DNA of 64,000 bases from Chaenocephalus aceratus (lineage: Eukaryota; Chordata; Actinopteri; Perciformes; Channichthyidae), in contig CM043788.1 in NCBI GenBank assembly GCA_023974075.1, positions 17,383,928 to 17,447,927 on the forward strand. Reading direction: 5' to 3'. The stretch's first letter is position 1, and each line of letters starts with the position of its first letter. The notes beneath the pieces are model-generated. The model did not search any database and was not told the DNA's origin. It saw nothing but the letters and a program-made list of their open reading frames with translations. Made by a program: the position numbers and the translations under genes. Below are positions 23,101 to 36,000 of this stretch, piece by piece.

Positions 23101-26100
23101 ACACAGAACTCACGGTAGAAATGCCCTTATTACTATCTTAACTGCACAAACAAGATATACGATTTAAAGCTGAGACTCCACAGATTCCAGACATGTAATA
23201 TCATCACTGTACGACCTCAAATTCCTGGAGCTATCAGCCAGAAAAGAGAAAGTAAACAACATCTGGTTTCAAAAATATTACAATCATTTCGTCTTACCTT
23301 TTTTGATTTGTGATCAAAAGTTGTGTTCAACGGAATAAAAACGCCGCTCAAGGTTAATCCAATGTCTTTGTGTCACGTAGAATTTTGTACTGATAATCCA
23401 TCATCATATTTATGGCAATATACTGGGAATGAATACCTATAGTGATGATTCAAAGTAATAAAATGATTTTTACAGTGAAAAAAGTCAAATGGAACTGATG
23501 GTTCCCAAATTACCCAGAGGTCAGTCCGCCTGGACTTTATTTTTCTAAACCTCTCTAAAAAGGTCAAATTTCACTTGTTTTGCATCAATCTTGATACAGG
23601 GTACTTATTATATGTTATAGTTTGGATTCCTAAAGCTTTTAGTCTACTAACCCATCATCCAAGGGTGGTTTTCACTATAAGTAATGTTTTTTCTTTAGGC
23701 GGACATTAGAATTTACATGTTTTTACTATGTTCCATCTGAATTTACTTTAAAATAAAAACATCTATATTGATTCTGACACTTCTACATCCAACTCACAGA
23801 TGTAACCTTGCTTTGAGAGAAAAGATTATTAATTTACCCCTTTTATAAGTGAAGATATAGTCTTTGTTGTGTTAGTGGCATTTTCGAGCCTGAAACCTGA
23901 AAAACAGGCTCAGGGTTTAAGAGGTTAACTCTTAGAAATAAATGTATTTTGAAGAGGAGATTAAATTATGTCAAAACAGTTGGAAGACTTGTATTTTTTT
24001 TCCTTCAAAATTACTAGACTAATGTATTTGATCAAAACACCACATATTGAAATGACGTTAAAAGCAGCTGTGATTTGTGTCACACTAGATGGCAGGAAAA
24101 CCCCGACTTTAAATGCAGATAAATGGCAAATCATTTAAAAATGTATAAATGTATACTTTATTTAAATGCAATGTTCTTTGGCTGTTCTATATAAATAAGC
24201 AGCCATCATTTTGTTCAAACTAATTACTCAAAAATAAAGATTTGCTATAAAGTGCAAAAAATACAGATAATAAGATAAAGTTAAAGAAAAAAGAAATGGG
24301 TATATAACAAACAATTTAAATTAAATGCAAAATATGAACAATAGAATATATGCATTTGGAGATCCAAACTCATAGGTAAAACAACAATGGAGAGATTAGA
24401 GTAAGATATTAGCGTGATACAGGAAAAAGCAGAGGTGGGGACTCGAGTCGCATATTTTTTGACTTGAGACTTGCTTGACTAACATTGATAAAAGACTTGA
24501 CTTGACTTTGACTTGGTATTCATGACTTGAGACTTGACTTAAGCTTGAGACAGATGACTTGAAAGGACTTGACTGTTTAAAATTAAATATTTGCATTTGT
24601 AGTGAGATATTACGTTTAGTTTTATCGAAAAACGTGCTTGGGTGATTATAGTGCCATGCGCACAAACCTGGCAACCCACTAGAAGGCAGGAGTGTCAGTT
24701 AACATGCAGCGGCTAGTGTTACTACAAAAATAGTGAAGTTTGGATTCAAGGATTATTTTGTCAATGACGGTAATAAGAAAAATACAGCGGTATGCAGGGT
24801 CTGCAGCATAAAGATCAGTGACAGGACCACCACAACATCCAACTTCATTCGTCACTACAAAAAAACCCACAGAGAACGGTAGGCTACGTGCATGTGTTGT
24901 GTTAGCTAGAAAGCTAATGTTAAGTTTAAGCTACGTTAGACTTGGTTTCAAATCGATTAAGCATTGCAAAGAGAAGACAAAACGGTAAATGAACACTAGA
25001 ACCGCCAAGGGATTCATTTTGACTAACCCTGATACTGACGGGCTGTCAGGAGAGGGAGAGAGAGAGGAAAAGAGATGCCTCGTTTATTTCCCCTGTGTTA
25101 TCATCAGAAGATACTGTAAACTTTTGAATAATGTAGTTCATCTACTTTTAGTAGTTTGTTTAAATGTTTTAATTATGTTGTTTTTGTTTGTAGAAGTGCA
25201 TCATTCCTTGATTCATTGTAAAATGAATTTTTTTTTATCTGTTATGATGATAAACTGAAGCAATTTCAAAATTAACCCAATTAAGTGAGTTTTAAATCGT
25301 CTTACTTAGTTTATAAGGAAATTATGAAGAGGAACAAATTAAATGATTTGAAAATGATATCTATGTAGGTGCTGACGCTGTTGGCGGTTCTAGTGTTAAC
25401 AGACATTTAAATTAAATATGTGTAATGGCAAATGCCATATATGATTTTCTTACCTGGAATTCTGCCTTTTTGAACAGACTTTTTGATTGAGTCCTAGCTA
25501 TATTGTCTGCAGTTCTGGGGTTAATATGAATCTAATATGATTGTCATCGGTCTAAAGTAGATTTCAAATGATTAACTGTGTATGTAATGAAGATCATGGG
25601 TTAAATCCATTTTCATAACCACTGTCTTTTAACTGATTTAAATGCGGAAACTGGGCTTATTCATCAGAATTTCGTATGACTTGACTTGACTTGCTTGACC
25701 TGAGCAATGACTTGACTTGACTTGACTTGCTTGACTCTCACTACAGTGACTTGGGACTTGCTTGATACTTGTAGGTCAAGACTTGAGACTTGCTCATGAC
25801 TTGCACATGTAGGACTTACACCTCTGGGAAAAAGTGTCTATTGAATCTCACCTGTGGCTCCAAAAGCATCCAGACACTCGATCGGGCTCCTCTCCTCCGC
25901 TAGCACCGCCAGGGAGCAAAACACCAGCTGCCTGAAACACACACAACCCTGCTTCAATGCATGTTGGTTTTCATAACATAAATCTGCATGATTATACATT
26001 TTTGTGAGAACTGGTGTTGCTTTCAGGCTGACCTGTTGGTCTTCATCTTGCGGTTGAAGTAGGTGTCGCTCTTCTGCGGGGTGGTGTGGTTCGGGAGGAG

Positions 26101-29100
26101 CTGGACGTTGGTTCCAAGTTCTTTCATGATCTCATATGGCTGACCGGACGGAGCTATAGACGGAATTTGTAAATGAAAAAGACAGAGAAAGATCAGCAAG
26201 ATTCTGTATTGTTTTGGACAGGAAGAATATAATCTCTGTCGGATTAACAAACACAAAGCTCAAAGTGGTGCCTCAACAGGGATGATCTCAGGTAGGAGGT
26301 GGAACAGATTTAGAGTTAAGAGCTTTTTAATAAGGAGAAACTTCTGGATATTCTGCTTCCACACATTCATGTAAATATATCTAATATGGACTGGTATATA
26401 TGAGCCAATATGTATATATGTTCACTTTAATTCATCTCTTAATTCATAGTTTTTTATCATTTTTATTTTTATCTTTGATTTGATCTTTAATTGTATTAAT
26501 CTGTGTGACTCTGTGTGACCTGTTTTTCATTCTTACCCTGTTGCTGTTAAACCACTGAATTTCCCCACGGGGATTAATGAAGGTCCATCTTACCTTATAA
26601 AATCATGTCTTGACTGTGATAGTGTCGTTTTTAAAATTCCTTAACGCAGCTCGTAGTCTTCAAAGTTCTGGGTGTTGTCAAAATGTATAATTATATTTAT
26701 TCTGTATTCATTGTTTGTTTTTCTTCAGATCCAAGAAATGTGATGCTTTGAGTGAGTTAAAATCCATTCTTAAGATAAATACAACCACACCAACTGATTG
26801 ATATTAAATGGATTGGAGACAAAAAATACATAATTTGGTATTAAAAAAATACTAGAAAGATTATCTATTTTTGCAAATGAACCATCAACATTGTCTAGAG
26901 TCTCTAACTCTGCCTGTCTGTGGTGTGAAATAAAACAATTAAAAAAAAGCTGTTACTCAGTATAAAAGCTCCGTAAAGATAAGTAGGGCTTACATTACAT
27001 TACATTACATTACATTACATTACATTACATTGCATTTAGCTGACGCTTTTATCCAAAGCGACTTACAATAAGTACATTCGACCAGGAAGACACAACCTTG
27101 AAGAAAACAGAATCATATAAGTACATCACGTTTTATAGAGCCAAGCATTTCAAGTGCTACTCAACTGGCTATAGATAAGCCAGTCCTTTATTAGTATATA
27201 AGTGCTCTGTTAGCAGTTCTTTGTTAGTAATTCTATCGCTCGAGGTGGAGTCGAAAGAGATGAGTTTTCAGTCTGCGCCGGAAGGTGTGTAAGCTATCTG
27301 CTGTCCTGATGTCAATGGGGAGCTCATTCCACCATTCCGCCAAGATAGCAAACCCACATGTTTTTGCTGATGGGAACTTGGGTCCCCCTCGCAGCGAGGG
27401 TGCAGCGAGTCGTTTTGCTGATGCAGAGCGTAGTGCACGCGCTGGGGTGTACAGTTTAACCATGTCCTGGATGTAGGAAGGGCCAGATCCATTTGCAGCA
27501 TGGTACGCAAGTACCAGTGTCTTGAAGTGAATTCTAGCAGTTACTGGAAGCCAGTGAAGGGAGCGGAGGAGCAGGAGTGGTGTGGGAAAATTTAGGAAGG
27601 TTGAAGACCAGACGAGCCGCTGCATTCTGGATGAGCTGCAGAGGTCGGATGGCACATGCAGGTAGACCAGCCAGGAGGGAGTTGCAGTAGTCTAGGCGTG
27701 AGGTGACGAAAGCCTGGAACAGAAGCTGCGTCTCTTTCTGGGTCAGCTGGGGACGTATCTTCCTGATGTTGTAAAGCGTGTATCTGCAGCAACGGGTTGT
27801 AGCAGCTATGTTTGCAGTGAAGGACAGGTTGTTATCTAGGATCACACCCAGATTCCTTGCAGTCTGGGTCGGGGAAACAACAGAGGTGCCGATGTTGATG
27901 GTCAGGTCAAGAGTGGGACAATCTTGTCCCAGAAGGAAAAGCAGTTCAGTCTTGTCAAGGTTGAGCTTGAGGTGATGAGCGGACATCCACTGAGAGATGT
28001 CAGCTAAACAAGCAGAGATGCGAGCGACCACCTGGGTCTCTGAGCGGGGAAAGGACAGAATTAATTGGGTGTCGTCAGCGTAGCAGTGGTATGAAAAACC
28101 ATGGGGGCTAATGACAGATCCGAGCGAGTTTGTGTACAGGGAGAAGAGGAGGGGACCAAGAACAGAGCCCTGAGGGACCCCTGTAGTTAATTGACAAGGG
28201 TCGGACTCGGACCCTCTCCAAGTGACCCTGTAGGTACGGTCTTTGAGGTATGAGGTGAGGAGGGAAAGTGCAGAGCCTGAAACTCCAAGTTCTTGGAGAG
28301 TGCGAAGGAGGATCTGATGGTTCACCGTGTCGAATGCAGCAGACAGGTCCTTTTACATATAAATAGTCCTGAAGTCCAATGTTCTTGTATAAATATATGT
28401 ATTTTAAGACTCAAACCTGGGATGTTGAAATTAAACTGTACCATCTAGTGTTTTTTTTAGAGCTGAGTGAAAGTTTGTTTTGACCATTTCCTGTTTGAAT
28501 CTAGTGGAGCATCTAGATGGTGTCGCTGTTTCTTACCCGGCTCCTCATACTGCATGTCTGAGCTCCCCGAGTAGCTGGCCTCAGTCTCTCCTTTGTTGAC
28601 GTGCCGCTTCAGGTGGCTGATCATGTCCGTTTTCCGGGCGATGGTGACAGAACACACCACACAGTGGTAGTGAGCCACGTGTCTCCCCGAGGCCTGGACA
28701 GAATATATTGGGATATCAACTTAATTTAGGGCAGAAAGAAGTAAAGAAATGCAGCATCTTCACAATAATGTCAAATGGCATGATGAGAGGAAATGCCTTA
28801 GAATTCAGTATTTACCAATTCAGAATTTGGACCATATTACTTTAAGGGGCTCTATTATGCACATTTTCAGGTTCATATTTGTATTTTGTGTCTATGCTGT
28901 GACATGTCTCCATCCTTCTTCAAAAAGCTCTTTCTTGTTCTCATACTGCCTGTGCTGCAGCACCTCTTTTCACCCTCTGTCTGAAACCAGAGCCCAGTCT
29001 GCTCTGATTGGTTAGCTGGACAGCTTATTGGTCAAGTGCTAAGAGATGTCCCACCCCTTAGCCAATCACGTACATGGCGTTGGAGCGCTAGCCAATAGAA

Positions 29101-29574
29101 GCGGGAGTGTGACATAGTGATGTGATTATGTTACAGGAGAAAGCCTAATAGAGCCTCTTTAAGAATGACAGAATGCAGAGACAGTCAATTGTTGCCTACT
29201 TTTGCTCAATCATGAAAAATAGCTTTTATGATTAAAAGGCAAAACATGTTTAGGAATATATTAGGGGTTTTACAGAGTAAGGATTTATTTCCACATGGTG
29301 AAGAAGGTTCAGTTTTTTTCTGATTTACATTATTTAGGTCACATTTCATAATAAAAGTAACAATACAGAACGCACAGGAACCTTAAAAGTAGGGTTTACT
29401 GCAGCACAACAAGATGTATGCCGAAACTAAGTATGTGAAATGTATTTTTGTTTTGTGTTCTATGTGTAACCAATGTGCGGCAGATCTCCCTTGTAAAAGA
29501 GTCCTATGTCGATGAAGCCCGAAGCTACAGGGTTTGCTCTTATTGTTCCAAACTGATGGGAACGTGATCTGCAG

Positions 29575-29618
<44 letters not shown>

Positions 29619-32600
29619 TGTGTATGTGTGTGTGTGTGTGCAACACGTTCTCACTCCCCTCCCCGTCGCTATATTACGTACAGGGTACCCCTTGACCGTC
29701 AGGCTTCTACGGGTAGGGCGTCCCATAGATAGACCTTCATAGACCACGTGATCAACAACAATGGCCGACCTTCGTGTTATTCTCGGTGGAAAATGCCTAT
29801 TTTAAAGGTTCATTTGGCCATTAAAATGCGTTTTGATGTCATTTTATGCGATTAATATGAGTTGTTATTTCTGATTATCTGTGCAGTACATGTACATGAT
29901 GTTTAGTTTGCTAGTTATGACGAAGATTACTTCATGAATATGTACACATTCATGGTTGCTAACGTTTTTTTGGTGGAAATTTTTCACAGCAAAGTCACCC
30001 TCTGTACTTGGACTTATTGGGAGAATCTAAAGGCAAGAACATCCCAAATATTCATTTAGGTCTTTATTTTAGACCTTTAGTGTTGCCGTCTGTGAGGAAA
30101 ATAAATGGGGCTCAGAGCCTCGTATTTTTAAAATCTTTTTTTCCTTCTAATTTGTTATTCTTTTCAAAATAACACACTGTTATTTACTCACCAATAACAC
30201 ACAATTATCCTTGCTTTTATTTATTGGTTTAATTCCATAATCTCGGTCTTTTTTGGCGTTCGTCAGGAACTGAATTTCAAAATAAAAATAACCGGAAACA
30301 GACGTAGGCATTTCGAGTGATTACCCAAGATCCTCAGCTACGCTGTTTTAGCCGCAATGCATGCTGGGATTTGGTGTTTATATTATATGAAATCCGGAAA
30401 ACATTTGAAAAGAATAAAATAATACTTAATTCCGAGTGCTCTTGCTTTTCTCTTTGAAAGTCATCACATAACGGCATTGTAATACACGGTTCGGCTGCAT
30501 TAAATATTACAGATCTGCCGTAGTTCTTTATTTAAAGAGCCCCAAAGAGACCTTTGGAAAAACTGAAGAAATGCCGCCGAAACTGAATACTTGACGTGGA
30601 TCATAAATATATCAACAATTAAACAACATCTTCAATTTCTCTTCACACAATACGTCTCCTTGCAGTATCAACACTAATTCGGCTGACTTTTACATTTGAT
30701 ATAATTCATAGATAGGTTATATTTACACCATAACGGTGCACAGCTGATATAAAAGGACTTGTAGTTTTTAAAGATATTACTGATTTGAATTAGATTGAAT
30801 TTGGAATGTAAGAATGTAAATACTGAGTCTGAAATAGTATAGCAATATGCTGTAAAATTATGTGAAAGCATGAATAAAACTACACATCTTCAGATGTTAC
30901 ACTAATAATACAAAGTTATTATGGCTGTGTGTACCTTGTGTGCACCGCCTAGTGGTTAAAGCACGTTACTGAATTATTGTTTTTATGTGTTATATTTGAT
31001 TAAAAAAATATTAAGAGTACATATACTTTCATAGGAGGAAAGTAGAAGGTCTGTGATAGAAATATAGAATATAAAAAATCAAGAAGATACTATAAGTGAT
31101 CTCTACAATAAAACAGTTTAGTGCAGGATGTACAAAGATATTAATAGGAGGAGGTGCAAAACAGAAAAACGAATTAACCTTTATTTAAACATTAAATAAC
31201 AGATTAAGGTCTTCTTTTAAATAAGAAAAAAACTTTGGGGGCATCTATAAATATAATATTACAGATAAATATTAAGCCTGACAAAGTACTTAACGTCTAA
31301 TATATTGCTTTCCTGCAATGTTAACTATGTTGAAGCACTTATTTTAACTGATATTATACATATGGATTATACTCTTATGTATGTAGATAGAATAAGAAAT
31401 GTGCAGAATATGACAGTTTAATGGTGGAGGTACACACATATTGATAGATGTCTTGTAATGCACTGTTGAGGAACCTGTGACCCAAGTTTTTCATTCATTG
31501 CATAACTACACCGTAGTTGTGTATGATATGTCAATAAACCTTTGAAAATCTTGAAATCTTGAAAGGGATGTGCAAAATAGCCATAATATACAGTCTTTAA
31601 TTAACTATTAGCAGAGAATAACGAGTAATTAATATACTTTATTACTCGTTTCCATTCATGTCAATTGCAGATACATGTTTAGTCTTCTCAAGCACCAACT
31701 ATCAAATATCTCTCCTGATTGTTGGCACTTGACAATCACCTTACCTGAATTTTACTCAGGTGTAACTAAAGTCTGATTTAAGGGTTGTTTATATTTCACA
31801 TCATTAATCAGAATCTGCAAAGTAACTCAAATAAGTGTAGTGGAGTAAAAATACCAGGTTAACCTCTGAATTGTAGTGGAGTAGAATTACAAAGTATCAA
31901 TGAGCTGTCATGTGGGTATATATTAATGCTATATATTAATGCTGCGCATTATGGACAGCGATTTTCACCCATTTATTAATTATATGTTTTACATTTGATA
32001 ACACCAATGTGTTTAATACTGGCAACTTCTAATTGTGGGAAAAACGAAAACGTACAGTAGAGACGTCCCATAGAACATTTTGCACACAATAGTGTAGTGT
32101 GTAGTTCTGGGGGGGCATTCGATTCCAGTTTTGGATAGTCTGGCGTGGTTTCGTTCCATTTCAAACAGCTGTTTGACGCTCGGCGTAACTTTGGCGCACT
32201 GCCACTCCAACATCCAATCCCAGACCTTGAAGATTAATCACGGGGACTGTAGTCCTAAACGATAGCTGGGGATTATGGGTAGTGTAGTGTCTTCGGCCAT
32301 CCTAAACTCAAAAATGTTGACAATCGCAATGATGCTCGAAATGTCCCTTATAGGCCTACGTCTGTTTCCGGTTATTTTTATTTTGAAATTCAGTTCCTGA
32401 CGAACGCCAAAAAAGCCCGAGATTATGGAATTAAACCAATAAATAAAAGCAAGGATAATTGTGTGTTATTGGTGAGTAAATAACAGTGTGTTATTTTGAA
32501 AAGAATAACAAATTAGAAGGAAAAAAGGATTTTAAAAATACGAGGCTCTGAGCCCCATGTATTTTCCTCACAGACGGCAACACTAAAGGTCTAAAATAAA

Positions 32601-33057
32601 GACCTAAATGAATATTTGGGATGTTCTTGCCTTTAGATTCTCCCAATAAGTCCAAGTACAGAGGGTGACTCTGCTGTGAAAAAACACATTTCCACCAAAA
32701 AAACGTTAGCAACCATGAATGTGTACACATTCATGAAGTAATCTTCGTCATAACTAGCAAACTAAACATCATGTACATGTACTGCACAGATAATAAGAAA
32801 TAAAAACTCATTACTCACATAAAATGACATCAAAATGCATTTTAATGGCCAAATGAACCCTAAAATAGGCATTTTCCACCGAGAATAACACGAAGGTCGG
32901 CCATTGTTGTTGATCACGTGGTCTATGAAGGTCTATCTATGGGACGCCCTGCCCGTAGAAGCCTGACGGTCAAGGGGTACCCTGTACGTAATATAGCGAC
33001 GGGGAGGGGCCCTGACCGTCCGTCAATATGTGACGGGATGGGAGTGAGAACGTGTTG

Positions 33058-33088
<31 letters not shown>

Positions 33089-36000
33089 TGAGGTCTCACC
33101 TGATCTCCACTGAGGCTGGGTTTCAGGTTTCTGCAGGGCAGGTGGCAGATGCACATCATCTGGCCTGTTAAAGGTCAACAGTTATGCATCAGGATTAGAA
33201 GATGTCCTTAGCTGACACTTTCACATGCATTTCTTTATCATTACAAGTAAGGAAAACATGATTTTTTTTAACTTTGCACACTTTTTCCGACCGGTATGAC
33301 TGCTCTGAACGCAGTGGCGGAGCTGGGGGGTGGCAGCTGAATCCTGGCCACCCTATTGGCCACCCCAAACACCCTCACCACGGGGGCCCAAACAATTTTA
33401 GAACATTAAGAAAAAAATGTTTAAGTAACCTTTCATCATTCATCAAGAATTAACATTAATAGGACGTTATATTGATAATGTACTCACTAAACTTACAATT
33501 CATTTAACTTGTTTTCTTCCAAAAGTTAATTATCCAAAGCCTCTGTACACCCCCTTCTATTTACATGTAATGGTTTGGTCCTGCCTCCAAACGCGGTGCA
33601 GCACCGCTGGCACTTTCTAGCAGAGAGTGAGAGCATGTTAGGAGCAGGGATGCTAGTACTTACGTGTGAACCATGTCACAACGACTCACAAAGTCAGGCT
33701 TTCAAAAGAGAAAAGAAAGGAGAGAAAGACAAGAGAGGGACTAAAGGGCGACAGTATGTCACCCAGTTTTTCAAAGAAACGGTGGGTATGGTTTATGAGT
33801 GGTGGAAATGTGTCTGTTAGCTACGGGTAGTCCATTGTAAATAATAACTTTTTTTTTAGTAAGCGGACATTAAGTACTGTTAATATCTATACAGGTTTTT
33901 AATTTCACTCCTCTTTTAGCTGACATTTAGTAAATGCAGGTACATTTTTAGCAGCTATTCATACTAAATCAGTTGTCCCTGCCCCTGGTGCCAGGACCAA
34001 CAGATCCATCTCTAGACTTAGCAGCCCTGTCCCCCCATAAGTGTTATATTTTCACAGCTCAGTGTCAGTAAATATTGTGCAGTTAGTATTGGACTACAAG
34101 ATAGATGCAAGCCTGTACAGGTAGAGTTATTTAAAGCATAAATTACTCGGTTGGGTTCTGGAGGTGTGGTTACAGCAATTGTGCTTGGTTGGCGTGGCCT
34201 GGGCCTAGTGGTGGGGCTCAATGTGATATATTTCCATGGGGCCCAAAATCCCTGGTGTGTATGGCCAGAGGGCAGGACCTATAACACATGTACTACCCAA
34301 TAGCATTGGGAGGCTGAACAAAAGGACCGTTTGACTATGTAAATGTAGTTTTTTTTTTAAACAAAACATTTACTAACTTTTTTAGGATAGCTTCAAGTAA
34401 TGTTGTAAAATTACAACCGGGGGCCTTACAGTCTCTTGATGCTGTATTTTGGATTTGTTCTCTCGGTATAGCCTTCACAGCTGCTAGTATAAACTTACTC
34501 TATGATGAAACATGTCAGAGGAAATTATGATAAATGCCAAAAATATGTTCCTAAAACTGTTTATTTTGTCTGACCAACAGACATTTAATTTATTTTGGAC
34601 ATGAAACAAAAATAACACGTAAAATTAGCAGTAAAGTATGTCAAACTCGTAATTTAATAATTATCATAAACAATATAAATAAACAACCTAAGTAGGTATT
34701 ACACAATCCAATATATTTTAAATAATTTAATTTGAGAAATGATGATAACATTTTCATTATTCCCACAAATGTTCACTGACTGTGTTAGCTGGAAGTGGTT
34801 GGGGCTAATTGTTGTCTTGTTTAACCAGAAAATGTAACTCAAGCGTCCAGGAAGAGGGATTTTTGTAGCGACAAAACGGTGACTCTTCCGTTCTAGTCCG
34901 TGACGTCATTGCGCCCAAAAATACTTTTTCCTATTGACTGACATTGTGAAAGAGACATCTGTAAGTCAGTATATATCTTTTTAAGCTAAGTAATATACCT
35001 AGTTCGAACACTTTTATAGGTCTTATTTAAATGATTAGGCTCTAAAAGTTGTAAAATGCACTAAAACTTAATCCAGAGCTATTTTCCCTCTCCATTCATT
35101 TGACTGAGGCGAGAGCGGGAGATCGGAGGCGGGACCTACAGTCGCTCCATTCTGGCTTCATGCACCACTGGGCAGCTCTCATAGGAATGAACGGGGCCAC
35201 ACCTCAGATGCTGTATCCAGTTCTCTACAGTGTTCTTCCAACTTCCTGTTTCAGCATGGCACAAAGCCAGCTCCATAAAGATTATTTTCCCAGGGCCCTT
35301 TCTCACTTCTCTTATTATTCATTTCCTCGCTCCTCGGCCTCGGTCTCACCGGAAGTTGATTTGTCTGCGCCATCTTGAGTAGCGTCCCAATGGCCTTATT
35401 TTTGCCGGAGGAGCGAGGAGCGACCATCCTTCGATGAAATCCTCAGCCACGCGCTCCGCCCCCTTACTGTGTATCGCTCACTGATTGGACGATGCAGTGC
35501 ATGCACTGATCTGAGGCTTCTTGACATGAGAGCAGATTCCCAGCGGAGTGAAGAAAATACATGAACCTCACGGGAGTCACTCCTCAGTTTATACTGTGTT
35601 TTGTTTCAATTCATGTATCATTTAGTTACAAATATGTGATATAACTGAACAACAACGTGGACAAAAATCATTTTATTCATTTTTTGGAAACATTTTCATG
35701 ATCGCTTTTTTCTAACGTTAGTCTAGTTTAGCCTCACTTCTAATATTTTGCTAAACATTTGCTAGATACATGTTGGCTAGCCAGTGGCGTTTCTATATGT
35801 ACAAAAGTGGTGGGGCACAAAAAACTGTCTATATATATATAAATAAAGATGTCTATATATAAGCTTCTGCAGAGAGGTTCATGGCTGGTGAGGCACTGGC
35901 ACTGACTCTGCAGGTCTCCCTTGAAAAAGAGATCTATGATCTCAATGGGACCAATCTGGTTAAATAAAGGTTTGAAATGAAATGAAAATGACAAATATAT

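Larger units (their letters stand above)
24430..25826. mobile_element. hAT element with BED-finger remnant, 8-bp TSD
   Basis: Inverted ends CAGAGGTG... / ...CACCTCTG are flanked by GGAAAAAG at 24422-24429 and 25827-25834. Both subterminal regions are packed with GACTTGACTTG repeats (24460-24570 and 25675-25800), the kind of clustered motif that hAT transposases bind. Contains a BED zinc finger frame near 24720-24880 and a nested TTAA-site MITE. No catalytic domain. Confidence 0.95.

Noticed and set aside
27285..27476. Plus-strand frames within the L2 fragment
   Set aside because: Antisense to the L2 reverse transcriptase C-terminus, which is unambiguous on the minus strand.
35100..35378. 92-aa protein on the plus strand
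   Set aside because: Lies in dispersed-repeat-like DNA and its 3' part runs into the family-D MITE terminus.
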